A DNA stretch of 64,000 nucleotides from JAAFHB01 sp037128295 (GTDB lineage: Bacteria > Bacteroidota > Bacteroidia > Bacteroidales > Prolixibacteraceae): NCBI GenBank assembly GCA_037128295.1, contig JBAXWR010000002.1:1-64000 (forward strand), given 5' to 3'. Numbering within the stretch: position 1 is the first letter of the stretch; every line of letters begins with the position of its first letter. Of the stretch, positions 52,861-61,722 are shown piece by piece. The notes beneath the pieces were generated by a model. That model did no database searches. It saw only the letters and a list, made by a program, of their open reading frames with translations, and was not told the DNA's origin. A program made the position numbers and the translations under genes.

Positions 52861-53229
52861 ATGCGGTTAATAGGAAATGTAATCTGGTTGATTTGCGGTG
52901 GTTTGGTAACATGTCTGGGATACTTATGGGGCGGTTTTTTATTATGCCTGACCATTGTTGGAGTTCCATGGGGGCTTCAGGCCATGAAAATTGGGATTGC
53001 GCACCTGGCACCATTCGGGCGCAAGGTAACTCCAACAGGGGGATCGATTCCCGTTATATCTTTTCTTCTGAACCTGATCTGGATTGTTTTTGCAGGAATC
53101 TGGATCGCTATTGCCGAACTTGTTTTAGGACTTCTCCTATGCATAACAATTATTGGGATACCTTTTGGCCTACAACATTTTAAACTGATGAGGCTTGCGC
53201 TTTACCCGTTCGGATACGATCTGGTTTAA
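52861..53229 (+). CDS. YccF domain membrane protein
   Basis: The 122-residue protein contains two YccF repeats: NVIWLICGGLVTCLGYLWGG with TIVGVPWGLQAMKIG, and NLIWIVFAGIWIAIAELVLG with TIIGIPFGLQHFKLM. Each repeat is a membrane hairpin ending with GVPWG or GIPFG. YccF-type proteins are inner-membrane proteins of unknown function. The start ATG at 52861 fits the conserved RLIGNVIWL. The stop codon overlaps the end of a fossil methylase frame on the other strand. Confidence 0.92.
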   Translation: MRLIGNVIWLICGGLVTCLGYLWGGFLLCLTIVGVPWGLQAMKIGIAHLAPFGRKVTPTGGSIPVISFLLNLIWIVFAGIWIAIAELVLGLLLCITIIGIPFGLQHFKLMRLALYPFGYDLV

Positions 53230-53369
53230 AATTGCTTTTTATCGTTTTCTCCTTTTTTTTTCGACAGCAAACAATCCTGCAGTATATTTATCGTATAAAT
53301 CAAAAAGGAATTCCATTCTTTTGAGAATTTGGCAGCTCGCTCCCTTATTTCGTTCCATCCCAAATTCAT
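53226..53369 (-). pseudogene. Fossil N-terminus of a type IIG/class I restriction-modification methylase
   Basis: A 47-codon minus-strand frame starts MNLGWNEIRERAAKFSKEW. This is the hallmark N-terminus of large restriction-modification methylases (WNEIRxRAxxFSKEW). After residue 20 the sequence becomes unrelated and AT-rich (SFLIYTINILQDC) and soon stops. The intact gene would be about 900 residues or longer, so only a scar is left. It lies between the convergent YccF and sensor kinase genes. Confidence 0.6.
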
Positions 53370-53458
53370 AGTTGAAATTTAGATGGCTGCAAGTTATGAA
53401 AAAAGTGGTCAATTGCAAAGATAGTATCCAACAAATAATCAGGTTACTATATAAACCA

Positions 53459-56400
53459 TTATATATCAGGTACTATAACAGGGATCGTCAACGTAAAGGT
53501 GCTTCCTTTTCCAGGCTCCGATACCACCGATAATTCTCCTTTCAGTATTTTGGCAATTTTAAGCGAAATGGCCAGACCAATACCTATCCCACCATAACTT
53601 CGCGTTACTGTATCGTCAACCTGCCTGAAAAAATCGAAGATGATGTCTTGTTTGTCTTGTGGGATTCCAATACCGGTATCTGTCACATAATACGAAAGAT
53701 TAGATTTATTATCAAACCTATAACCGAATTCTATTGTTCCGTACTGAGTGAATTTAATTGCATTCTTAAATAGGTTGGTCAATACCTGATTGATTTTACT
53801 TCTATCGGCAGTAACATAATCCTGAAGGCAATTGGTATCTGGTTTATAGACCAGACTAATGTGTTCGTGTTTGGAGGAATTTTTCAAGATCTCGTCGAAA
53901 GAAGCTTTACTCTCCATAAAATGATCAACAAGACTATATGTTTGATTCCTGAGTTTAATATTTTCATTTTCAACCAATGCCAGATCAAAAACATCTTCAA
54001 CAATGGAAAGCAGATTTTTACCACTTTGATTGATAAATTTGGCATAATTTTTACACTCTTGAAAAGTTGCATCCGACAAGATCAGATCACTAAAGCCAAG
54101 TATATGGTTGAGAGGGGTCCGCAACTCATGGTTCATTGTTGCAAGGAATGCCGTTTTTAACTTATTGCTCTCTTCTGCTTTTTCTTTGGCTGCAATTAAC
54201 TCCTCCCTGTTTTTACGTATTTCGGTTATATCGATGGCAACCCCGATCATCGCAATTTCATTGTTATTTTCATCCTTGATACTTGATGTCGAAAGTAAAA
54301 TCGGAAATATTTGACCATTCTTGCGTTTGTTCATGATTTCTCCGCGCCACCCCCGATAAGGTATTTCCGAAAAAATGTCCCTGGCTCGCTTATTTTTAAG
54401 CTCATCGGGGCGGAGTATATTGATGTGCTGACCGATCAGTTCATTTTCAGAATATCCATATGTTTTTAACAATGAGTTGTTTACATAAATAATCATATCA
54501 TTGCTGTTGGTTATAGTAACACATTCGCTGATACTTTCCAATGAATGTGCCAAAAGCTTAATTCTTCTCCCTGTTGCTTTCTTTTCAGTAATATCGCGCA
54601 AGATCCCAATTGCGTACCAACCATCCGGAAATTCAAGAGCCGAGAGCGATAATTCAATATCGATTAAGCTACCATCTTTGCACAATGCCTCCAATTCAAC
54701 ATTTTTCCCAATTGCGTTTCCGGCACCTGTTTTCAGAAAAGATGTATATGCCTGGTTATGCGTAGTATGATACTGTGGTGGGGCAAACAATCCATGCAGA
54801 TTTTTCCCGATTACCTCTTCACAGGAATACCCCAAAATCTTTTCTGCTGCCGGGTTAAAGAATTGTATGTTCCCATGTGGGTCCATCATCAAAATACCAT
54901 CCTGGGCAGTCATTGTAATTGCCTTGATCCTCGATTGTTCTGCCTGCAACAGTTCTTCTGCCCTTTTGCGTTCGGTAATATCAATGATCTGGACAAGGTA
55001 ATCAAAAATATTCTGTTCACCTTTTCTGATTGGGGTAACCTGAACATCCAGAGAGACTTTACCACTTCTGGACGTCGGATAGAGGTTATGTTTTTTCACC
55101 AGATCAAAATCGAATTCAGCTTCATAGCTGATATGTAATCCCTTAATTAGCAATTCTTTTTGATCGGAAGGAATGTTGGGGTCGTCGAAAAGTCGGAAAC
55201 CGCGTACTTCATCGACAGATTTGATCCCAAACAAGGTACAACAAGCTGGATTAACGTCAACCAAACTTCCCTTTTCATTGTAAAGTTCAATTGCAATCGG
55301 GGAATTGACATAAATATTTTTGAATCGTTCTTCGCTGTTTTTCAAAGCCTCCTGTTGTTTTCTTTGCACTGAAATATCATCAAAAATCCCCAATACCCCT
55401 ATGATTTTACCCTGTTCATCGTGATAAGGAACCTTTGTAGTTTGAATCCAATGCTCAACTCCACCAAGCAGATAAGGTTCAACAATGTTTTTTAATCTAC
55501 CTGTTTCCATAACAGTCCGGTCATCTGCCCTATAAGCATCGGCCAATTGGGCAGGGACAAACTCAATATCGGTTTTTCCAACAATTTGTTCAGGTGTAAT
55601 CCCAAGGTCGTTGGCATAATTGGCGTTGCACGAAAGATAGGTAGAATTGATATCCTTGATAAAGATCCGTTGGGGAAGGTGTTCGACGAGGCTCCTGTTC
55701 AGGATTTCACTTCTGGTCAATTCCATTTCAACCGCCTTGCGCGCCGTAATATCCTGAATTACGCCATAAACTATCCTGTTTTCACGATCATAAGTAGCAA
55801 CAGATTGAATATCTTTAATTTTGCCACTATCAACAGCTTTGATCTTAAATTCAAGCTGATATGATTTATGCCCACTGATCAGGTTTTTAATGGCGGCATC
55901 GAGTATAGGACGGTATTCAGGAAGCGGTATATTTTTAACATATTCATATTCGAATTCTTCATTCAGAACCCCATATATTTTGGCTGCACCTTCTGAGGCT
56001 ATCATTTTCCCTGAATCAAGATGCAATTCCCAATTTCCAGATTTTGAAGCCAATTCAGCCCTGTTTAACCTCAATTCATTTTGCCGGAGTTCCTGCTCTG
56101 TTGTTTTTTGCTCAGTAATATCTGTTGAAATCACTTGAACTCCTAAGACTTTTTGGGTGGAATCCTGAATTCGTGTATAAATGGTATGAAACCATTTCGA
56201 ACCCGAAGGCAGTGTAATATAATCATCATATTCCTGAATGGCCTCCAAATCGGCTGCAATCCTGATTCTTTCCAGCAAAAAATCTGCATCCGGTTTTGAT
56301 AAAATATTGTAAACCGATTTACCTTCAAAATCGGTCGGTTTTCCGTTCTGATAATTGGCCCTCAATTGATTATACGAAATAACAAGACCGTCAATGGTAT

Positions 56401-56992
56401 AGTAACCGATTCCGACACCGGCACATTCATAGAGTTGCCGATATTTTTGCTCGCTTTCCCTAAGTGCTGTTTCAATCTTGATACGTGCTTCATTTTCAGC
56501 CCTTAAATCGTTAAGCAAACAAAGCATCTCAATGTGGCTTTGCTCCAGTTCCATTGTCCGATCCCTTACAAGTTTCTCAAGTCGCTCCTGTTCAGAACGT
56601 TTTGAATAATTGGCTGCCTTAATTTTTACCATAGCCCTGATCTGGGCAATCAATTCAATTTCGTCAATGGGTTTTGTTAGGATCGCTTCGGCACCAATTT
56701 CAAGTGCCTTAATTCTTGTGTCCCTCGATTCCTGAATAGCGGTCAGAAAAATGACAGGTATATCACAAACTTTGTCGATCTCTTTCAGACGTCTGCAAAC
56801 CTCAAAACCATCCATTTCGGGCATGACGATGTCCAATAAAATCACATCTGGATCAACTTCAATTGCCAATTCAATCCCTGTTGGACCATTTAATGCAGGG
56901 TAAAAAACCGATTCTATAAAAGCATCCTGGATCAAAGCTTTCAAAATGATCAGGTTGTCACTATTGTCGTCGATTGCAAGAATTTTTGACAT
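53459..56992 (-). CDS. Hybrid sensor kinase: REC-PAS x6-HisKA-HATPase
   Basis: The 1177-residue cytoplasmic protein has an N-terminal receiver (1-125, D54 in LLDIVMPEMDG), a coiled coil (RTMELEQSHIEMLCLLNDL), six PAS domains (about 185-925), HisKA with H955 (TMNHELRTPLNH) and an HATPase (about 1060-1175; NAIKFTQYG, DTGIGIP, GGIGIGLA). No terminal receiver is present. PAS 3 and 5 have FVPAQL and FNPAAEKILGY cores of the common types. It lies 29 bp downstream of the 549-residue kinase gene, and likely shares a transcript with the genes up to 64 kb. Confidence 0.92.
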   Translation of the reverse strand: MSKILAIDDNSDNLIILKALIQDAFIESVFYPALNGPTGIELAIEVDPDVILLDIVMPEMDGFEVCRRLKEIDKVCDIPVIFLTAIQESRDTRIKALEIGAEAILTKPIDEIELIAQIRAMVKIKAANYSKRSEQERLEKLVRDRTMELEQSHIEMLCLLNDLRAENEARIKIETALRESEQKYRQLYECAGVGIGYYTIDGLVISYNQLRANYQNGKPTDFEGKSVYNILSKPDADFLLERIRIAADLEAIQEYDDYITLPSGSKWFHTIYTRIQDSTQKVLGVQVISTDITEQKTTEQELRQNELRLNRAELASKSGNWELHLDSGKMIASEGAAKIYGVLNEEFEYEYVKNIPLPEYRPILDAAIKNLISGHKSYQLEFKIKAVDSGKIKDIQSVATYDRENRIVYGVIQDITARKAVEMELTRSEILNRSLVEHLPQRIFIKDINSTYLSCNANYANDLGITPEQIVGKTDIEFVPAQLADAYRADDRTVMETGRLKNIVEPYLLGGVEHWIQTTKVPYHDEQGKIIGVLGIFDDISVQRKQQEALKNSEERFKNIYVNSPIAIELYNEKGSLVDVNPACCTLFGIKSVDEVRGFRLFDDPNIPSDQKELLIKGLHISYEAEFDFDLVKKHNLYPTSRSGKVSLDVQVTPIRKGEQNIFDYLVQIIDITERKRAEELLQAEQSRIKAITMTAQDGILMMDPHGNIQFFNPAAEKILGYSCEEVIGKNLHGLFAPPQYHTTHNQAYTSFLKTGAGNAIGKNVELEALCKDGSLIDIELSLSALEFPDGWYAIGILRDITEKKATGRRIKLLAHSLESISECVTITNSNDMIIYVNNSLLKTYGYSENELIGQHINILRPDELKNKRARDIFSEIPYRGWRGEIMNKRKNGQIFPILLSTSSIKDENNNEIAMIGVAIDITEIRKNREELIAAKEKAEESNKLKTAFLATMNHELRTPLNHILGFSDLILSDATFQECKNYAKFINQSGKNLLSIVEDVFDLALVENENIKLRNQTYSLVDHFMESKASFDEILKNSSKHEHISLVYKPDTNCLQDYVTADRSKINQVLTNLFKNAIKFTQYGTIEFGYRFDNKSNLSYYVTDTGIGIPQDKQDIIFDFFRQVDDTVTRSYGGIGIGLAISLKIAKILKGELSVVSEPGKGSTFTLTIPVIVPDI

Positions 56993-57021
56993 TTGATAAA
57001 TTGTAATAAATGTGTAATCAG

Positions 57022-58671
57022 CTATATCGCAAAAAGAGGGATTGTAAAATGAAATTTACTTCCGAAACCGACTTCACTTTCAACCCATATCTTACCCCCA
57101 TGTCGTTCCACAAATTCTTTGCATAATATCAACCCTAACCCGGTTCCTGTTTCCTGAGTTGTACCCGTTGTTGAGAAAGCTTTTTCAATGCGGAACAATT
57201 TAGCAACAGACTCTCTTGTCATCCCTACACCATTATCGCAAACAGAAACAGTCATCTCACTAACCGTTTGTTTGACTGCGACATGAATATTTCCACCCGG
57301 ATGGGTGAACTTTATAGCATTCATAATTAAGTTCCTTAAAATGGTTTTAATCATTTCCTGATCAGCAAAAATAAATATCCCATTCTGAAAATCCTTATTA
57401 AAATTGATTTTCTTATGCAAAGCTGTAAACTCCAACAGTTCGAACTGATCAATGATCAGGGCAGCAAGGTCGATTTTAACCGGACTAAATTCAATGCTTC
57501 CTGTTTGTGATCTAGCCCATACCAATAAATTCATTAACAACAACATAGCTCGATTTGATGAATCCTGGATAAAACCTGCCATCTCCTCAATGCCTTCATA
57601 GTCCTTTTCCTTAATCTGTTCAACCAGAAGATTACTAAAACCAATGATTGTATTAAACGGGCTTTTCAGGTCGTGCGCAATGATTGAGAAAAATTTATCT
57701 TTTGTGGCGTTAAGTTCCCCAAGCCTTATCTCGTTCATTTTCAGTAGTTCGTCGGCTTTTCTTTTTTCATCGATATCCTGAATCGTACCAAATAATTTTG
57801 TGCATTTTTCATCACAAATCTTAGCTTCTCCAATCACTTTCACCCAACGAATATTGCCTTTACCAGTAACTATTTGAAATTCATCCGCAAAAGATTTACC
57901 TGTTGCAATGGCATCCAAAATTAACCCGCGAATTTTCGTACGACTACTGCCGTCAAGATAAAAACCAATCACAGATTCAAGATCAGGTTGATAATCATAG
58001 GACTGTTCATGAATGTTGTAGGCAACTTCTGACCAATTCAACCGATTGCTTTCGACATCAAGTTCCCAGCCCCCAACCTTTGCCAGACAACTTATTTTAT
58101 AGAGGATCTCCTTGGTTTGCAGAAGTTGTTCTTCAGAATGTTTCCGATCTGAAATATCGGCAATTGCAAAACGTAAAAAACGCCTGCCAGAGCTATCGTA
58201 AAAAACATTTGCAACGATATTGACATAACGGCAAATATCCCCCGACGTAATTAAACGTATTTCGATTTGATTTGAAATACCTCCTTTTATAAGGTCCTTG
58301 GCAAAAAAATGGAACAAATCCTGATCCTGTGGGTGAATGAACCTCCGAAAGTCCATGAGTTCCTGTAAGGAATCCCTTTGGGTAACCATGTTCAGAAAAG
58401 TCTGGTTAAATTCGGTGATTCTCAATTCAATATCAAGAACCAGGTAAGCGATTGGTGCATTCTGGAACAATTGCCTGTAATCATTTCGGGAACTCTCCAG
58501 TTCTGACTGTATCCTGATAAGTTCGTTATTCTGGAATTCGAGTTCGTATTGGTAAATTTTTAATTCTTCAATCAACTGCTCCAACGATTTTGCATAAGCC
58601 GATTCAAGAACAACAGTTTTATTTCCCAAAACCGAATCAATGTGTTCTTTTATATTTTCCTTTTTATTCAT
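57022..58671 (-). CDS. PAS-PAS histidine kinase
   Basis: The 549-residue soluble kinase has an N-terminal coiled coil (SLEQLIEELKIYQYELEFQNNEL), a PAS domain (about 62-175, AYLVLDIELRITEFNQTF), a second PAS_3-type domain (about 190-305, WELDVESNRLNWSE), HisKA with H333 (FSIIAHDLKSPFNT) and an HATPase (about 430-545; NAIKFTHPGG, DNGVGMT, GTGLGLIL). It has no receiver of its own. The next gene downstream begins 29 bp after it with a receiver, a plausible phosphoacceptor. Confidence 0.92.
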   Translation of the reverse strand: MNKKENIKEHIDSVLGNKTVVLESAYAKSLEQLIEELKIYQYELEFQNNELIRIQSELESSRNDYRQLFQNAPIAYLVLDIELRITEFNQTFLNMVTQRDSLQELMDFRRFIHPQDQDLFHFFAKDLIKGGISNQIEIRLITSGDICRYVNIVANVFYDSSGRRFLRFAIADISDRKHSEEQLLQTKEILYKISCLAKVGGWELDVESNRLNWSEVAYNIHEQSYDYQPDLESVIGFYLDGSSRTKIRGLILDAIATGKSFADEFQIVTGKGNIRWVKVIGEAKICDEKCTKLFGTIQDIDEKRKADELLKMNEIRLGELNATKDKFFSIIAHDLKSPFNTIIGFSNLLVEQIKEKDYEGIEEMAGFIQDSSNRAMLLLMNLLVWARSQTGSIEFSPVKIDLAALIIDQFELLEFTALHKKINFNKDFQNGIFIFADQEMIKTILRNLIMNAIKFTHPGGNIHVAVKQTVSEMTVSVCDNGVGMTRESVAKLFRIEKAFSTTGTTQETGTGLGLILCKEFVERHGGKIWVESEVGFGSKFHFTIPLFAI

Positions 58672-58724
58672 TTTCAGAGATATTGGTTCAATGTTATCGA
58701 TTTATAGATGAAACCAAAATTAGC

Positions 58725-58802
58725 CTAAGGTCTTTTTTTACTGATCAAACTTTGAAGTTCCTTTATTTCAGTTACATCAACGACAAGCCCTATCAGTTTT
58801 CA
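58725..58802 (-). other. In-frame continuation of the CheB-CheR-PAS gene beyond a TGA
   Basis: After the TGA at 58800-58802 the same frame continues with KLIGLVVDVTEIKELQSL and six further residues to a TAG at 58725-58727. LxGLVVDVTE is the standard last strand of a PAS domain. The stop therefore interrupts the final PAS; CGA to TGA is the simplest change. Confidence 0.75.
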
Positions 58803-61646
58803 CGGCTTACCATTGTTGTCGTATTGCACAATCCCGCCTTTATCATAGTACCATTTAAATGTACCTTTCTTTTCCTTGATTCGATAAACAACATCGTACA
58901 ATTTACTTTTCCCATCGAAATAGTCACGCATTGCCTGCATAACACGTTCATAATCATCAGGATGTATAAGTTTACATATCTCATACATCTGTTTTGGAAA
59001 TTCATTGTACGTGTATCCAAGCATTGTCGCTTTCCGTTCGTGCATGTTTATGATCCCGGTTTCAACATCCCATTCCCACCAGGCCATATTCCCCATTTCC
59101 ATAGCCTGTTGTAAAAGTCGGGTAGAAACAAGAAGCTTTTCGCGCTCATTGCTTAACAATGTAATATTCACCATCGTAACCAAAATTCCATCAACAGCTT
59201 TATAGTCAGTACGATATGGCACAATCCTCAATAAATAATGTTTTCCGCTCGCATAGGAGATTTCCTTTTCGATAATCTGGAGGTTATCCTGAACAGTGCG
59301 TATGTCGTTCAAAAAATCACCATAAACAAAGGCGGTAGCCAATTGACTGATTGGCCTTCCGATGTCGAGGTCCAAAATACTGCTGATTTTTGCAAAACTT
59401 GGCGTGAACTTACGGATACATAACTTCCTGTCGAGATACAATGCAGCTACTTCTGTATTATTCAGTAGGTTATGGACATCGTTATTGAGCTGCGTGAGTT
59501 CTTCTATTTTACTTTGATATTCAGAATTAACAGTATAAAGCTCCTCGTTTACCGACTGTAGTTCCTCATTTGTACTTTGAAGCTCTTCGTTGCTTGCGAT
59601 CAACTCTTCGTTTGAGGCTTGAAGTTCTTCATTTGAAGTTTCCAGTTCCTCGACTGTGGCTTGAAGGTTTTCTTTGGTATATTGCAATTCGTTCTGAAGT
59701 TCCGACAATTGATCGTGAAAATGAGATTCGATGTTGATTGTCTTGCTGATATCCTTCTCTTGGGATTCCGATTGGATCTGAAGAAATGAGACAAGAAAGA
59801 GTGAATTGTCGTCATCATGTTGAATCAAGCGGCCCTCCACATTGAATTGTATGGTTTGATCGAGCTTTATCAATTTTACCCCCTCAAACGTAACTATTCC
59901 TTTGTTGCCCTTTAGTCTTCTAAAAATATTATTGATAATAACGGATAAATCTTTTGTGATCAAATTATTGAGGCTTTGACTGAATTTCCCTGGTTTTAAC
60001 TCGACAAATGGATTGATGTCGTTGATTACCTGAATAATGTTCATCTGTTCATCAAGGACCAGGGATGGGGGCAAAACCATTTCAAAAATCCGTTCCGCAA
60101 TCAGGTCGCGTTTGGGTGTTTTGGCCGTAAACCCTTTATAGTTTTCATAATCGTCTTTCTTTTTAAACGTAAATCCAAAGGCAAGATCGGGAGAAAGCCC
60201 CGAAATGTAACCTGCCTTTTTCGAATAGATTTTTTGCTTTGCGCTAACTATATTAAAAGCATCGGAATAAACACCAAGGGTTTCACTGCTGCCCATAAAC
60301 AAATAACCGTTTGGCTTGAGGGCCATTTGAAAGATATTCAAAACCCGCGATTGACTATCGGGTTTAAAATAAATAAACAAGTTGCGGCAAACAATCAGGT
60401 CAAGCTTAGAAAAAGGGGGATCTTTCAGAACGTTGTGTGTGGCGAATATTGCCATTTTGCGCAAAGTTTCGCCAACCTGAAAGCCATTCTCACGACGGAT
60501 AAAATATTTGGCAAGCAATGATGGGTCAACATCGCTCACGATGCTCTCCGGATAAAAGCCCTGGCCCGCCAACTCAAGCGAATGTTTATCAATGTCGGTC
60601 GCGAAAATTTTAACCTCCACGTTCAATTTATGTTCTGACATGTATTCCCTGATAATCATTGCAAGGGAATATACCTCTTCTCCTGTAGAGCAGGCTACGG
60701 ACCAAATGCGAATTTGCTTGGTGCTGCTTTCGATGATCTTTGGCAACACCGAATTGCGGATTACAGCAAATGCCGATTCATCCCTGAAAAACCGGGTAAC
60801 CCCAATCAACAATTCACGGTAAAGAATATCTTTCTCCTTATCTGAATCAGTCAAAAGTTTAAGATAATCTTCAAGCCTTTCGAATCTATTGATACTCAAA
60901 CGCCTTTCGAGTCGCCGTATGATTGTGTTCTCTTTATAGTATGAAAAATCAATCCCACAAAAATCCCTTAAGATCATTAATATTTTGGTCAGACTGTCTT
61001 CGTCTCCTGTCAGAATTGATTGCGTATTTTTTGATTGGTCGATAAATGGATGCTTTAGGTAATTAAGCAAAGCCTCTGGCATTTCGTGAGGTGGCAGGAT
61101 ATAATCGACAAGTCCGGTAGAAATCGAACTTCTTGGCATCCCATCAAATTTTGCAGTACGCTCATCCTGGGCCATTACCATTCCACCAGCTTCTTTTATC
61201 GCACGTGTACCCAATGTTCCGTCGCTACCTGTTCCACTAAGTATGATACCAATGGCATTCTTTTCAATGTCACGGGCCAAGGACCTGAAAAATATATCGA
61301 TCGGAAGGATTATACCACTTCTGGTACCCTGATCTTCAAGAACAAGTTTGCCATGAAATATTGACAGGTTGTTACGTGGGGGAATCAGATAAACAGTATC
61401 AGCCTCGACCAGCATACCATCTGAGGCTTTCAATATCCTAAGTTTTGTATATCTGGCCAATAATTCATCCATTAAACTTTTGTAATCGGGCGACAGGTGC
61501 TGGATGACAACAAAACCGATCCCTGTAACAATCGGGACAGCTTTAAAAAATTCCTGTAGTGCCTCAAGTCCTCCTGCAGATGCTCCAACACCAACTATGT
61601 ATTCAGCTCTTCTCTGTCCTGATTGTATCGCTTCTTTCTTCTTCAT
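58800..61646 (-). CDS. CheB-CheR-PAS chemosensory fusion protein
   Basis: The 948-residue protein starts with a CheB methylesterase domain (S23 in GASAGG, H50 in IQHLSPD, D142 in GTGSDGTLG) without a receiver. It is followed by a CheR methyltransferase (about 215-490; RRLERRLSI, SVACSTGEEVYSLAM, FATDID, VCRNLFIYF), a region of unknown fold, a coiled coil of NEELQS-type heptads (about 640-735) and two PAS domains. The second PAS ends at an in-frame TGA just before its last beta strand. Such fusions act in atypical chemosensory or phosphorelay pathways with hybrid kinases. No MCP or CheA is in the window. Confidence 0.92.
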   Translation of the reverse strand: MKKKEAIQSGQRRAEYIVGVGASAGGLEALQEFFKAVPIVTGIGFVVIQHLSPDYKSLMDELLARYTKLRILKASDGMLVEADTVYLIPPRNNLSIFHGKLVLEDQGTRSGIILPIDIFFRSLARDIEKNAIGIILSGTGSDGTLGTRAIKEAGGMVMAQDERTAKFDGMPRSSISTGLVDYILPPHEMPEALLNYLKHPFIDQSKNTQSILTGDEDSLTKILMILRDFCGIDFSYYKENTIIRRLERRLSINRFERLEDYLKLLTDSDKEKDILYRELLIGVTRFFRDESAFAVIRNSVLPKIIESSTKQIRIWSVACSTGEEVYSLAMIIREYMSEHKLNVEVKIFATDIDKHSLELAGQGFYPESIVSDVDPSLLAKYFIRRENGFQVGETLRKMAIFATHNVLKDPPFSKLDLIVCRNLFIYFKPDSQSRVLNIFQMALKPNGYLFMGSSETLGVYSDAFNIVSAKQKIYSKKAGYISGLSPDLAFGFTFKKKDDYENYKGFTAKTPKRDLIAERIFEMVLPPSLVLDEQMNIIQVINDINPFVELKPGKFSQSLNNLITKDLSVIINNIFRRLKGNKGIVTFEGVKLIKLDQTIQFNVEGRLIQHDDDNSLFLVSFLQIQSESQEKDISKTINIESHFHDQLSELQNELQYTKENLQATVEELETSNEELQASNEELIASNEELQSTNEELQSVNEELYTVNSEYQSKIEELTQLNNDVHNLLNNTEVAALYLDRKLCIRKFTPSFAKISSILDLDIGRPISQLATAFVYGDFLNDIRTVQDNLQIIEKEISYASGKHYLLRIVPYRTDYKAVDGILVTMVNITLLSNEREKLLVSTRLLQQAMEMGNMAWWEWDVETGIINMHERKATMLGYTYNEFPKQMYEICKLIHPDDYERVMQAMRDYFDGKSKLYDVVYRIKEKKGTFKWYYDKGGIVQYDNNGKP

Positions 61647-61722
61647 GTGTTTAAAATTTAAATACTTTTTTTGGATTTCCGTAACATATTCCCTGAAATT
61701 ACAAAGTTAAAAACTGTCACTT

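Noticed and set aside
58800..58802. TGA as selenocysteine codon in the CheB-CheR-PAS protein
   Set aside because: The position is a variable PAS loop residue without redox role, and no selenocysteine machinery or hairpin was recognised.
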